DNA of 64,000 nucleotides from assembly GCF_963678635.1 (NCBI RefSeq), contig NC_087064.1:45307346-45371345 (forward strand), given 5' to 3'. The notes below the pieces were generated by a model that saw nothing but the letters and a program-made list of their open reading frames with translations, had not been told where the DNA came from and ran no database searches. The DNA comes from Symsagittifera roscoffensis (lineage: Eukaryota > Xenacoelomorpha > Acoela > Convolutidae). The position numbers and the translations under genes are program-made. This document shows positions 36,701 to 48,646 of this stretch, piece after piece. Within the stretch, counting starts at the first letter, position 1. Every line of letters starts with the position of its first letter.

Positions 36701-39700
36701 GCTCAAAAACAAAACATTTTCAATTGAATGAAAATAGTATGCAAAATCTGTTGTTCATAACTGGAGAAAGAAATTATAACGGACATTAGTTTTGGTGAAT
36801 TAGCATGGCAGGTAAAATTTTTTTCAAATGTCTGTAAAATTTTTGGTCAGTTGTTTTGGCTTTTGATATCTTTGTAGAATCGTTGGGTTGTTCATGTTTC
36901 CATGACTAGAGAAATCAATTCATGACGCACATTATTTTTGGTGAATTACCATAGCAGGTAAAAATTTTAAAAGAATTTTGTCTGTAAAATTTTTGTTCAG
37001 TTTTTTGGCTTTTGATATCTTTTTCGAAACGCTAAATTGTTCCTGTTCCTGTTTGCATGTGTTCGAATTTTTCTGGGCTGCAGCTCAGTGTTGGACAAAA
37101 ACAGCTTCTTAGAGTTTTTTACAGGAACAGGAACACATTAAGATTGCATATGACAATTGTAGGGAATATTTAAGAAATCTTAAATTCCCAAGAAAAGAAA
37201 AGATGAAGGTGTGTTTAAGCACCCTGGCCTTAGTTTAAGTTCCTAAAAGATGCTCTGAAGGAAATGCTTATATTAAAGCCTTTTTCTGAGTGTTCTACAG
37301 CTCATTTCTGTGTGTTTTTGTAGGTGTTTGGTTATGAAGGAATTTTTTTTAATACTGGTGGTTGCTTAATTGAAAATAAGAAGTCACTTTTGATTCGAAT
37401 GTGTTTAATTTGTGCTTAACTACAAATTTTTTCCAGATTTTTTTATCAACCAAAAATTTTTGTTGTCCTGAGCTCAAGTTTAAAAAAATATTTAATTGTT
37501 ATTATTTTTTGATAAGTTATGTGGGTTTTAAGAATGCAAATATTGCCAATTTGGGACGATTAACGAGCGATATAATCCGCGCTATTAGCGAGTAAGCGGA
37601 GATTTAACCGCTCTCAGAACTCGTTCCAAGTTGAGTAGGCCCTTTTTCATAATTGCTAAATTAGTAGTAGCAAAATCTATCACTTTGTACTTATTATGGC
37701 GTGTGGGGTGATGATTTTAAAAAAAGCTCGAAAAATTATTTTTTTTTCTTATTTGATTAAGAATATAATCATTTTTTTAAAACAAACCTGCTCCATAGAC
37801 CTTTAAAGGCTGTCGGAATATTCAAGGCTTCGCCATGAGACGAGCAGTATTGTTTTATTTCTATTGCCAAGCCAAGTACTGCAAATAAACTAACGTGAAA
37901 CCCGTTCAGTTACGGTTCGCAAAAATGACAAGAATCGCATAATTTAGATTGGTTATAAGCTTTTTCAAACTCAGTGAACTTTTATGACAATCAGGTATGT
38001 TTTACCAGGTTTTTACACTAGCGATGTTTCATCGAGGGTTTTTAGGATGGTCGGAAATGTCGGTTTGTTAGTTTGCAGTACAAATTGCGAAGAACCCTTT
38101 TAAACACCTTCCACATCTTTTTGGAGTTTTTGAGGTCAAGGATATTCCAAGCATGGTTTTACTAAGTTTGAGGTCCTTTGAACTCTTCGTTTATTTTCAG
38201 ACTGTCACACAATTTAATGATACTCTTTTTTGCCTCAATCCACAGTTTCTCTATTGTTTGAAATTAAGTTGGTGTCTTCTACTAAAAATTGTTGAAAACA
38301 TTCTTCCATTAATTTGTTCAGTTTTTTGTCGGTTTTTGCCACATTTTAAATTTTTTGTCTCCAAGGTATTTTATCAGTTCTAATTAAAGCGAGCGAGGAG
38401 GGTTTTCAATTAAGCCTTAGTAAATAAATCTTTAGCAGCGACACTTATTTTTTGAAGCTTTATTCTTGCGCCTCCCTAGCACCAATAATTTAAAATTTTA
38501 AAAAATGAATAAAACTTTGATTTTGATATTAAATTGACAAAGCTAAACCTGCTCACCACAAAAAAATTGCTTAATTTCATTTCGATATAAGAAAAGAAAT
38601 GGCTTAAAATTTTAAAACAAGACTGCTCTTATCAGGGCAAAACCTTGAATGTTCCGACTGCCTTCAACTGGTCTCGGATAGTTTTTGGCGAACAAAATTT
38701 TGAGAAGCTATGAATTTTTGGCTGATAATATTTAATGATACTTGTGTGACAGAGGGGTCCCGGTAAAAACCACGTGCGATTGAGGGGTCCTAAATTACGG
38801 CAATGCTGAGCAAGTTTAGCATTTAACGTTCCAGTAAATCAATGGACGCTGCTGGATCGTTTTCAATCATTTTCTCAAACGTACACAACTTAGCTGCCTT
38901 AATTGCGCTAATTTATTTGATGCTTTAATTGTCATCAACGAGGTAATAAATTCAACCACTTTCAATGACTGCACCAACATAAGGACTCTGTTATTAGTTT
39001 TTTGGTACCCGTCGATCATACCTGTACAGTACTTGTACTATCTTGAGATACTCATTTTTGGCTGACGGATCCTAAAGTTTTTCTGGAGCGTCTTTGGCGT
39101 CAATATTTATTAATTTCGCGGAGGAAGTGCGCGCTGATAAAACACAATCTTCTGGTTGAAATTTTCTAGAAAGTGCCAAAAAACGGTTTTTGGACAAGTT
39201 TTTTTAAAAATTGAATTATTAATTGTAAATAATAATTCTAACGCATGAATTAATAATTGTAAAAAGTTCAAAACTTTCAGCTTCCCCTCGGTCAATTTAG
39301 CCCTCATCAGACTAGCAGATCCAATTTCTGGACCTTATCGAATTCTGCCCTTTTGCAGACGAACCCAACCTCCCTTCACGTATCTGGCCACTTGTGGCAT
39401 GGGAATAAATTCAACGTCCCACAGTATAATTCCAGAGGTTCTTCAGGAGATGTACATGACTGAAAGCCCTATCATGTACATTGACACTAAATCGCAACCA
39501 TGTCCAGCGAGTTCTATATGCACTCACTCTATCAGAGAAGGCTCCAACATATGTCTTATGGATGAAGGAGGACCGCTCTATGTACTTAGATGTGACAATA
39601 AAATGCCTCAGTGTTTATATGGTGTGGCTGATTACTTCATATCCGACCCGAACACTCCACCATACAGCGTTTGCAACGGCGGAAGTTTTTTCACGCGCAT

Positions 39701-40257
39701 CACTCATTATCGTGCTTGGATCGACAGAATAGTGCATGCATTTCCTTAAAAATACGACCAACCAATTATTCTTTTGAAAAACTTTTTATTCGACACAATC
39801 ACAGTCTAATCAAGTTTTTGCCCAAAAATCAGCCCAAGGAGTGAAACTTATATACTTTTAAATCAGAGGCAAAGCAGCTTTTTGCAAGATTCTTTATTTA
39901 GATTTTAGAGAGCTCGGAGAATTTGTTAGACTGTTTTTTTTTTAAATCCGACAATCCCCGCATGGAAAGGCGGTTGGAAACAAGGCAGAAAAAATTTGAA
40001 GCCAAGACAACACATGGAAAATGCGAAAAAAAAATCAAAAGTCAACCACCTTGTTAGGCTTTTTCCTGTTCATATACAGCTTCATAAATGATGACCCATT
40101 GCTTTCTAACAATGGAAGTTTTTGCTAAATGGCTGGAAAAAATGTCCGACCGGGACACCTAACCTTATAATTCAGAGACTTCGGTGTTACCTCTTAGCCA
40201 AGCGCGAAACAATCTAAGTTGTTAAGCTTCAATGACAAGCAGATAAGATTTGTAAGA
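33765..40257 (+). repeat. 6.49-kb tandem unit 2
   Basis: Head-to-tail copy of 27277-33764, offset 6488 bp at the start and 6492-6493 bp at the end. The right junction is gtaagaa followed by unique aagttgtttactgg. It carries the same set of elements: MITE at 35321-35678, ~138-bp repeat at about 36758-37028, and truncated ~540-bp element at about 37463-37860. Confidence 0.95.
33994..39749 (+). CDS. Secreted serine-protease homologue, catalytic His and Ser lost, unit 2
   Basis: Paralogue of 27506-33257. Exons 33994-34234, 34658-34757, candidate 36667 onward, and 39359-39749. The exon sequences I compared are identical at protein level to unit 1, including TALSC for TAAHC and MDEGGP for GDSGGP, so both genes encode the same predicted pseudoprotease. 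The upstream 230 bp is also shared, so both copies should have the same proximal promoter. A possible 3' splice acceptor (ttaattcag) lies about 23 nt before the ATG, as for unit 1. Confidence 0.85.
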
Positions 40258-41542
40258 AAAGTTGTTTACTGGAAAAAATTTAGTTTCCGATTACAAGGCG
40301 CTTGCTTTCTCAAGTGTACAAATTGAAACCCATTTTCAAAACTGGAAATCGATCACATTTTGCGTGACATTTAAAGTTTTCCTGTTCGATAGTAGAGTTT
40401 GACTTCTATTGAACAAATGAAACGAACTGAACTTACTAAGAAAAGTAAGACTTTGAAAAATCAAATTTGAGCCTGGAAAAATTTTGGTACTTATCCTTAA
40501 AAAAGTCATCACGGCCTATATAGGAATCTGATATACGAACAATAATTCCTAAATCGAGTTCCTCAGTAGAGATGAATATGTTAAAATTTTCCCATCTTAT
40601 GAAAAATTTAAAAAGAACACTCAGTCGCTGACTTTCAATATTAGCTATTATCCTTCATTATCAAATGACAAAAATTTGGCCGAAAAAAAAGAGTCCTGTG
40701 AACAAAAATTTGAGTCCTGTGAACAAAGTTATTTAGGGAAAAAAGTCTAGCACCCGATTGCAAACACCTTGGTTATCGCAAAAGTATGAACCAAAACTAC
40801 TGCAGATTACTTAAAAGCTCCACTCTGCCACGAGCAATTTTGTTTCATGAACTTTTAACAGTCGATGTCATTTGAAGTATCGCCTTTTGAACCTCCAATG
40901 AAAGAATCAATGAACTCAAGTAATCAGAAAAAAATACTCACACTGAAAAATTCAATATCTCTTTAAATTTTTAAGAACATATTATGATTGTCAACTTTTC
41001 GACTAAACTAACCATTAACAATTTGAGAAATCTGGATCAATGAGGACAAATTTTCAATTCGCTGGGAAATCTGAAAATTAAATTGCCCTTTCCAAACGAG
41101 AAGTCGATCACGTTTTTCATGACCTTTACACTGAAGCTGTTCGATAGTGGAGTCTGCCTTCCTTTCAACAAAAAAAATGACTGAACTTGAAAAGAAATAA
41201 AAAGTCAAACCGAGTAAAAGTAAACTTGCGCCTGCATAAACTTGAATACTTTTGCTGAAAAAAATCATAGCGACCTCTATAAGAGTCTGAAATACGTTCA
41301 TCGACTTCCATCGATTTTTTTCTCATTTAGCGCAATCAGATTTAGGTCATCTACACACGCATACAAAAAACGACTTCGCCTTCAATGTATTCATCTACTT
41401 TTCCACGCGCTCAAGTATCCATATGATCGAGGAAACTTCAAGAACAAAATCTCATCAAAACTTCAATTCCATACCAATATTGGCAGATACATAAAATTAA
41501 CTGATGAGTGAGTGGCTGGTGAGTCTGCATTTATGGTCTGCT
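40258..41542. other. Intergenic DNA with two copies of a ~300-bp dispersed repeat
   Basis: About 40310-40560 and 40990-41310 share blocks (aaactggaaatcgatcac / aaacgagaagtcgatcacg, ttcgatagt(a/g)gagt, gacctctataagagtctgaa) also found at about 45060-45345 and 53040-53340. The family is not recognised. No gene is supported; a hydrophobic minus-strand frame at 41301-41008 lies entirely within this repeat. Confidence 0.55.
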
Positions 41543-43238
41543 TTAAGCAGTTCCGGCTGCACTTGCCGTTCCCGAGACTGCAGCAGCGGCTGCTTTCTTC
41601 TCCGCTTCTGACTGGGACAGTTTCTTCTCTCGTCGCTTCATCACCTTGGCCTTCTTGAGTGCCCTGAAGTGCTCTGCCTGCTGGTTCTGTTTCTTCAGTC
41701 GCATCGCTTTTTCCTTCTCTTTCAGGATGTGGTCCATCAGCACTCGCTTGTTCTTGAAGGCGTTTCCCTTGATCATCAAGTACAGGCTGTGGTACTGGTG
41801 CTTGTCAATCTTCCTTGCCTTTCGGTACTTTTGGATCAGTTTACGGAGGATTCTGACCCGCTTCATCCATAGCACCTGAACAAAAGTCACTTTATATGCT
41901 CAATCGGGCATTATGTATTTATTAACCAGGGCATAGAACCCCGTACAGTGCTTAGAATGGTCCTTTTAGATTATCGGTCCATATCGCAAAATGGCCGAGT
42001 TAGCACAAACTTTGGTTCACACAGAGCAATACATACACAAGCAAAAATATGACCGATAACGCTTCTGGGAAAAATTGAATGAGTAAAACTTTGAGTCTAC
42101 AAAATTTCTTAAGTGACGCATGCCAATTTTGAGTCTACATAATTGCTAAGTGACGCAAGCCAATTATGACCCATTAGCAAAACCAGTCAATAAGAAAAAA
42201 AAACTAACATGCCTCAGTTTATAGAGCGGACGCATTTTAACTAGTATACGGAAAAATTCATTAAAAACATCCGACCCTGCCCAGGTTTGGATCCTCTTAT
42301 GTTTTTATTTTAACCTTGTTTTGACGGCAAAAATCAACTGACTTCGGTTCTTGATGGCTTGAGAGAGAGAGAGAGAGTTACTTTCTACTGCTTTAACTTC
42401 AACGGTAAATAATTTGCTTTTACACTGATTTCAATTCATAATTATCATTTTCAAAACCCCCTTTTTTAAACTTCTTGTTTGTAATTGTTGTTAGGGAAAA
42501 TCATTTTATTTCAAATATAACCCTTTTTCGTTTTCGGACTTCTTCAACCCTCACTTGTTTGTCTGCAAACCCGACGACCATTTCATAGTTCTAATTTCGA
42601 CTGTTTCTTCTCTTATCACTTTGATTGATATACAACTCTGGAAATATATATGAAACAAGAAGATACAACGGAATCAAATACAAAACAAAGAAAGAAAGAT
42701 ACAAAAGAAATATGAATACACAAAGGAAATATGATTAATCTAACTATGATAACCAAGTAAATAAGATCTATTTACAAAGGGACTTCACACGAGACAACAA
42801 CAAAAACCTAAATAGATTAAGAGAGAGCAAAAAAACATACGCAGCTGCAATCCTTGGAGCAAAAGTCTAGCTCTTTCCTTTTCTCTAGTCCCATTTTTTG
42901 CCTTTTCGCAATTTACTCCATCCCCTCTTCCTCGTAACAAATCTACATGATGGTTCGCTTACCTTGCTGGGCATTCTGGCCTCCTTGGTTCCCTTCCTCT
43001 TTCCTGGTCCGGAGTGACGTCCCTTCCTCTTTGCCAGCAGTCTCTGTCGCACCCGCCATCTGGAGTGCACCACACATGGCTTCCTGATGATCAGACCATC
43101 CCTAACTAACTTTCTGACTGTGTGGCGCGAGTTGGCCATGGAGATGTCGTTGACCTCGTTCGGGTCCAGCCAGACCTTGTTCCTGCCGCACTTGAGCACA
43201 GAGGCGGCCAGTCGTTTCTGCATTGTCAGAGAAACCAT
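41543..43238 (-). CDS. RPL19: Ribosomal protein eL19 (RPL19)
   Basis: Structural protein of the 60S subunit. Exon 1 (43238-42963, 92 codons) has [20 protein letters not shown], then [18 protein letters not shown] and [20 protein letters not shown]. Exon 2 (41875-41543) has [32 protein letters not shown] and [15 protein letters not shown], then a Lys/Arg-rich helix and an Ala-rich tail. The phase-0 join MPSK-VLWMKR matches the family (MPEKVTWMRR in vertebrates). Predicted length 202 aa, close to the usual ~196. The GT-AG intron is 41876-42962. A tttcag acceptor lies 9 nt before the ATG (43248), suggesting trans-splicing. Full length, no defects seen. Confidence 0.96.
42362..42377 (+). repeat. 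(GA)n microsatellite in the RPL19 intron
   Basis: A run of eight or so GA dinucleotides inside the RPL19 intron. The intron's right half (about 42640-42830) is a purine-rich tract of acaaagaaag-like words on the plus strand, i.e. pyrimidine-rich on the transcribed strand near the donor side. Confidence 0.9.
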
Positions 43239-43383
43239 TTTAGCGATCTGAAATTACGACAAGGCATATTAAGTAGTCAGACTTCTAGACAAGAATATAG
43301 CGCGTTTTCAGTTTTTCAACCGCTTTTGTCAGAAATTAGCGATTTATTTCAGGCGCGCGAAATGTGCATTGTTCTGTGATTAA

Positions 43384-43447
43384 CTCGGGTTTCGAACCAA
43401 ACATCTCAGAGAGTTTATATCACTGACCCATCGGTTCAAATCGGAAC
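43384..43447 (-). other. tRNA-like sequence (degenerate tRNA or SINE head)
   Basis: On the minus strand TGGGTCAGTGATA (about 43420-43432) resembles a pol III A box and TTTGGTTCGAAACCC (43388-43402) a B box, ~30 nt apart as in tRNA genes. The acceptor and T stems do not pair well, so a functional tRNA is unlikely; a tRNA-derived SINE remnant is more plausible. It lies 140-200 bp upstream of the RPL19 start. Confidence 0.4.
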
Positions 43448-43457
43448 GTTTCAAAAA

Positions 43458-44074
43458 AATTACGTTGATAAACTAAATTAATTTGTTTCGATCGGTTGAC
43501 GCTAAGCAAACGAAGAAAGTCTCGAGACATTTTCGAACTTTTCAATTTCATTTGGTCAATAAAAATGCGGTAAAATTAAGTCTCTACGGGTCCCTGCGTT
43601 GCTTCGACAGTGTTTTATTGCATTTTGACACTAACTTCAACAAAGTCGCCACCAAACTGATTTGGTCATATTCCTTATTTTTTTTTCATTACAAATTTGT
43701 TCTTTTATTCTTTTTCGATTAATTTTTTGAAACTGGATTGGCATTAATGGGGTTGAAAAAATTTGTTCGTAAAGCAACTAAGAAACCAGAAAATAGCAAC
43801 TGACGACCTGTTAGAAATATATCGAAAACAACAGAGCAACTTCAACAATGTTATTGCGATTCAGATTGCAAAAGAAAAATAGCCTTTAAAAATCAATCTG
43901 AACAACTAAGCATCAAAGCTTAATCTTCGGTTAAGAATTCTTGGGCTAGATTGTTATTTCACTTGATAGTTCTTTTGAATTAAAAACACAAAATCAATAC
44001 CAATCAAAAATATATCTTAATATTAACATGGCAATCACAAATCTTTCACACATGATATGCAACAAATATAACTT
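43458..44074. other. UBLCP1-RPL19 intergenic region
   Basis: About 0.6 kb of AT-rich DNA between the RPL19 upstream region and the UBLCP1 stop. A TTATT-rich stretch near 43670-43720 (plus) is present. Nothing else recognised. Confidence 0.5.
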
Positions 44075-46502
44075 TCATTTTCTGATATAGCTCTCCCAGT
44101 GATCAAAATATATCGTAGTAAAATCCTCTTGCTGTGCCAAAAATCTCAAAAACGGGATCAGATTGAACAATTCCCGGTCTGTATCTCTGTTCCTGTGAGC
44201 ACGAGCAAAAGGACGAATTTTCAGTCCATTTCTGGGACTCATTAAGAAGTTGCGTTTGAGATCATCGATTAGAAGACTGTTTTTCTCACTGAATAGGCTC
44301 GGGTACTTTCCCCAAATCACGCCCAAAGGTTTAGTCTCGATAAGGCCGTATTTTTTTGTCTCCACGGTTATCATTGCTGAAAAATTGTCTGAGTTTACAG
44401 TATTTAAGCTCAAGTTATATGACCTGGGGTCGGCACATAGTACGCCAGTAGTTGAGACGACTAATTGAAAATAAAGACAAACATAATAATTACTTTCTCA
44501 GTTTTTAGAAAGGTTTTAGACTTCGAAAAACAGAACCAATCATGGGGTTAAATTTATTTAGTCTTCTTATTGTCATGTCGTCTTTGTGTCCAGTCACCTT
44601 ATTTTCAGTCTGTGTGTCCAGTCGCCTTAATATTTGTGTCCAGTCGCCTGCACCTAGATGACCGAACAGAGAGCACTCCCAAAAACTTTCAGCATCAATT
44701 TTGTTTTAGTTTGCTTGCTTTAAGAGGAACTGGGAATTAATGATCTATTGTATAGATTTGAAGACTACTATCTGTCACAACGAACGGTGAGTCTAATTAA
44801 TCACCAGACCTTTTGTTTGCATCCGTTGAAATTTCAACTAACTACAAACGCTGTTTCAGATCATCAGACCGACAAAATTTGGGCATTTGTTTAAAAACGT
44901 TAAGGGACTACACGGCCACTCGCACAATTTATAACAGACAGTTGCAAAAGAGTCATGAACGCAAAAAAAAATGAACGAAAAACTTCAAATTTTGAATTTC
45001 AAATAAAAACAAATGGCATTAAGGCCTTAGAATTTAAAGAACAATTTTTGATCGAAACTTTTTTATATAAAATTGACAAATTTTGAGAAACCTGGATCAA
45101 AAGGAAAATTTTTTATTTCGATTGGAAATCTGAAAATTAAATTCCATATTCGAAACTAGAAGTCGATCAAGTTTTTGTGACCTTCCTTTTGCTGTTTGAT
45201 AGTGAAGTTTGCCTTCCTTTTAACAGGGGAAATGCGCAGAAATTCAAAAGAAATCAAAGTGAAACCAAAACGGGAAATATCAAATTTGTGCCTGAAAAAA
45301 AACAAAGTATTCACTAAGTTCATGACTCTTAATTAGCGTTGCAGAAGTATTCGGTCGTCAATAAAGACATTCAAATGGGCGCAAATCATATATACAGCTA
45401 AGTACATTGGATCTGGCTAACTAACCCCCTAATTGCAAAAGGAGACAACAAAGTTACAAGAAAAAAATTCACATATGTTTAATCGTTAAATTGGTTCTTT
45501 ATAGGGGTGGGAATTCTTTACAAGGTGCCACAGGGGTGGCGAGGGGGATAGTTAACAAGATGCGGCACATCAACTGACAAACTAACCCATAGAATCCAAA
45601 TAGGCCACTATCTTGTAATTGGGATTGTTCTTCACTCCCAGTTCCTCCATCTTGGCCGTGATCCACTTCATGCCAGTGGCAGACCAGATCACAATGTTGT
45701 AGTTCTCATAGGCAGCCGCTAGGAACTCGTGCAAGTAAGGCCGCATCAGTTCAAGTCCATTCTCAGCTACTGATCTGTGGTCGAATAAAGTGTAGTCTAT
45801 GTCCAACACTAATCAAGACACATCACGCACTTCTAGTAACTGACTATTTTTCTGCTTTAAATCAATCAAGGTTGATTGATAAAAAAAAAACAAGATAGAT
45901 AAAATTTGCGCCGTCCATATGTATCGAAAACTTGAACTAACGCAAATTTTCCGGTTTCAAATACATTTTTTGTTTATCTAAAAATCCTTTAAAGTACAGC
46001 TTAGTAAAAATTAACTTTTGAGAACAAATAATGAACAGACAACATAGGAAAATCAGTCGGCCCCTAGAAGTTTCTTATTCTCCTCTGGCGGGTGAAACAC
46101 TTCAACTTTGTACTCCTTCACCCTCCTTTGAATCTTAGCCAAAAACTCCTCTCTTCGATCAGCCGGCAGGTCATCCATAGTCGGAATATCAAAATCATCG
46201 ACTACATCTGGGAGGTCATCTGGCACTTCATTAGCTTTCTCTATTTCTTCATCAATAGTTCCCATCATCATTAATTTCATGTTTTTCTTCAAAACCAGAT
46301 CCGAAATTAGAGTCGAATCCGTAACTGCAGTTCCCGGTTTTTTACACTTGAGGCCGATTAGTTTTTGATTTCCTGGACTCACTTTAGTTTTCGACTGTAA
46401 TTGGCGTTTCATTTCAACAACTGAAGTTGACCCTTCCAGATTTTGCAGTTCGTATTCTTGGCCCTGCCATTTAAATATTATGCTGATTAAACCATCACCC
46501 AT
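44075..46502 (-). CDS. UBLCP1: Ubiquitin-like domain CTD phosphatase 1
   Basis: Nuclear phosphatase that binds the proteasome through its ubiquitin-like domain and dephosphorylates it. Exon 1 (46502-46064) encodes the UBL domain ([18 protein letters not shown]), an acidic linker and [20 protein letters not shown]. Exon 2 (45808-45587) carries the FCP/SCP catalytic DxDxT as [13 protein letters not shown], then [20 protein letters not shown] and [10 protein letters not shown]. Exon 3 (44376-44075) gives [36 protein letters not shown] and the HWESYIRK end. Predicted 320 aa; the vertebrate protein is 318. Intron 2 is GT-AG. Intron 1 (45809-46063) ends in AG but starts GGGCC rather than GT; the join [13 protein letters not shown] is exactly the family sequence. 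An acceptor lies 5 nt before the ATG. Confidence 0.96.
44580..44655 (+). repeat. Short tandem repeat in UBLCP1 intron 2
   Basis: tgtgtccagtc(a/g)cctta occurs three times with a period of about 26-30 bp. Confidence 0.75.
45060..45345. repeat. ~300-bp dispersed repeat, copy in UBLCP1 intron 2
   Basis: Shares gaaactagaagtcgatcaag, tttgatagtgaagtttgcct and tgaaaattaaattcc blocks with copies at 40310, 40990 and 53040. Not recognised. Confidence 0.6.
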
Positions 46503-46507
46503 TACAT
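46503..46507 (-). promoter_or_regulatory. Candidate trans-splice acceptor of UBLCP1
   Basis: On the minus strand a T-rich tract ends in ...gttttttag and is followed by only ATGTA before the start codon. Only ~190 nt separate it from the PTRH2 stop, so it is the expected spliced-leader site of a downstream operon gene. A second ATG in the 5-nt leader is followed at once by a stop. Confidence 0.65.
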
Positions 46508-46699
46508 CTAAAAAACATCATTTCAATCAAGCAGACTTTCAAATTTAAATAATCTGAGACATTTATCTTGACACCGACAAGTGCATCACAACATCACAAA
46601 AAAATCAATTTGATATCAACAGTAACCTTGATAGGTTCAATGGACCCTTTCTTGGAGCGAAAGCAAGCAGAAATGGATGAACATAAAACCACTTTTATA

Positions 46700-47242
46700 T
46701 TAATACAATTTCAAGTGCCCCATAACTTTGTCAATTTCAGAGGCGGGTCCCGGTCCAACGCCTACTACAGTCTTAGACCCAGCAGCAATCTGGGTTTTCC
46801 CCGCATCTTCAATTACACAAGTTATCAATCCAACTGTCTTTGCATGTTCGTACAATTGCTCCAACTGTTCCTCTGACTCCACCTTGACTACTATCTTCCT
46901 TTGACCCTGGTCCATCCATTCTTCTAGAATATTCTCATTTGACTCTTGCGCATCTTCAAAACAAGCAACAGCAGCGTGACAGCATTGTGCAGCTATTTTT
47001 CCTTTGCCCATTTGCAAATCTTGCCTGGCGCCGATCACCAGTTTATAGTCACCTGGAGGCGCTCTTGCAGTTTGTAAATTGGTGGTATTAGTCCCTGATT
47101 GATTTTTCTTTGATCTGTAAGTGAGCTTGAAAAACATAGGAACACCTGCTAGCAGTTTGGCCAACACGAATCCGACTGACACTCCAGCTGCTAGAGTGAT
47201 CACGTGAGACTTCATGTCTCCACCTGGACTGAAAATTCCCAT
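46700..47242 (-). CDS. PTRH2: Peptidyl-tRNA hydrolase 2, mitochondrial
   Basis: Releases tRNA from peptidyl-tRNA; the animal protein is anchored in the mitochondrial outer membrane and linked to anoikis signalling. Intact single exon of 180 residues (human 179). N-terminal membrane anchor at about residues 11-38 (ITLAAGVSVGFVLAKLLAG). PTH2 domain from about residue 66: KLVIGARQDLQMGKGKIAAQ, CCHAAVACF, KIVVKVESEEQL, VIEDAGKTQIAAGSKTVVGV, GPGPASEIDKVMGHLKLY at the end, with the conserved lysine/aspartate active-site region intact. UBLCP1 begins 197 nt downstream on the same strand. A ttttttcag acceptor lies 7 nt before the ATG (47250). Confidence 0.97.
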   Translation of the reverse strand: MGIFSPGGDMKSHVITLAAGVSVGFVLAKLLAGVPMFFKLTYRSKKNQSGTNTTNLQTARAPPGDYKLVIGARQDLQMGKGKIAAQCCHAAVACFEDAQESNENILEEWMDQGQRKIVVKVESEEQLEQLYEHAKTVGLITCVIEDAGKTQIAAGSKTVVGVGPGPASEIDKVMGHLKLY

Positions 47243-47249
47243 CGTAAAT

Positions 47250-48646
47250 CTGAAAAAAGCAGAAACTTAAAACTGGAAAGGATTGAACATAGTCAGGGAT
47301 TTTGTCTTCGTGGAACTTATTTTAACCAAGTAAGAGCCATCCTTTGATATAATTTGTTCAAAAAAGGATAACTTTTTTTCCTTATTTTAAGTTGCATGAA
47401 TCAAGCCAAAATTCGTTCTTTCAAGCCAAAATCGCATGAATCGAGCCAAAAGTCATTTTAGTGTAAAAATAAGGTAAAAAATGTTTTAACAACGTAGTCA
47501 TTTTGGTAAAAGAAATTACGGTCATCATCATTTTTGCAATCCGATTTGAGGAGAACGACGCTCTAGTTTCCACACTAATATTCGTTTTATATCAATAATT
47601 TGAACTAGCAAAATAGTTCGGAAACAGAGACGAAGCCAAGCTTCACGTCACTTGCAATTGAAAACAAAAATTGCATGGCACGCTAGCCGGCAGAAAATGA
47701 GACAGAAGTCCCTTGTCGAGAATACTGTCAAAATTTAGATCTATAAAATTTCCATTCATCTCTAATAATATGCTTATTGAAGAAAGTACACAGAGAAACA
47801 CAACTATCCGCTTTTAATTAAAATGATAAAACACAAAAAAGCACGGTAACTGGCCGAAAAAAAATTAAGATGAAAACCACTACGATGGAAATGACCCAAA
47901 AAAAAAACAAAATTTGTTTCGAGTGAATTCAACTTTGTTTCGAGAAAAAATGGCGAAACACAGTTATCGACGTCAAATTAGTAATGAAACAAAATTCATC
48001 AAGAGGTTCAGACAATACAATGCAGACAATACTTAAGCAGACGACCAGTAAGCCAAAAAACGTGTCTCAAAAATTTTGAGCTACGAAAAGTTTTGGCGTT
48101 TGAGCTACAAACGCCAAAAAACATATTATTTCGTCCATCAAAAAAAGTATCACGAGGCAACTATACCGATATAACATGAGCCGAAGAAACGATTGAAGAA
48201 AAAAAACAAGGATAGCCGGTTACTGTGCAAGTAGCAGACTGATTCGACCATTATATCAAAAAATATATACCAACAAAATGCTAAAGAAAAACTAAATTTA
48301 CACGAATAAAATTAAGTTTTCACGGCTTAAGCTAATCATTAATAAGCTATTGAAAGCCTGATCGCTCGCTTTATTGGCTCGAAATTTTTAATTTAAAATT
48401 CAGAAACTTTAGATAGGCTAAAATCAGAAAGTTTAATCAATACTGGGGCAATTTTTTGAAAAACTTAATTTCTCCGGAAGACACCGGCGAAGCTTCACAC
48501 TATACAATACGAGAAAGCCGCTAGCTCGAAACAACAAAAGATCTAATTAAACTTAAAAACAAGTTTTGAAAATAGCATGGCAAGACAGTAAAAAAAACTA
48601 TTAAACCGCAGCATTCAAAAAGAACTGCTGGAAAAACTAACCAGAT
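47250..48646. other. Intergenic DNA upstream of PTRH2
   Basis: AT-rich, no gene supported. Contains a small direct repeat of caagccaaaat(t)cg (about 47400-47455). If PTRH2 is the first gene of an operon its promoter should lie here, but no clear TATA or initiator context stands out. Confidence 0.4.

Noticed and set aside
41669-41879. Plus-strand frames over the RPL19 last exon
   Set aside because: Antisense shadows of a conserved ribosomal protein exon.
43122-43379. Plus-strand frame over RPL19 exon 1
   Set aside because: Antisense shadow of RPL19.
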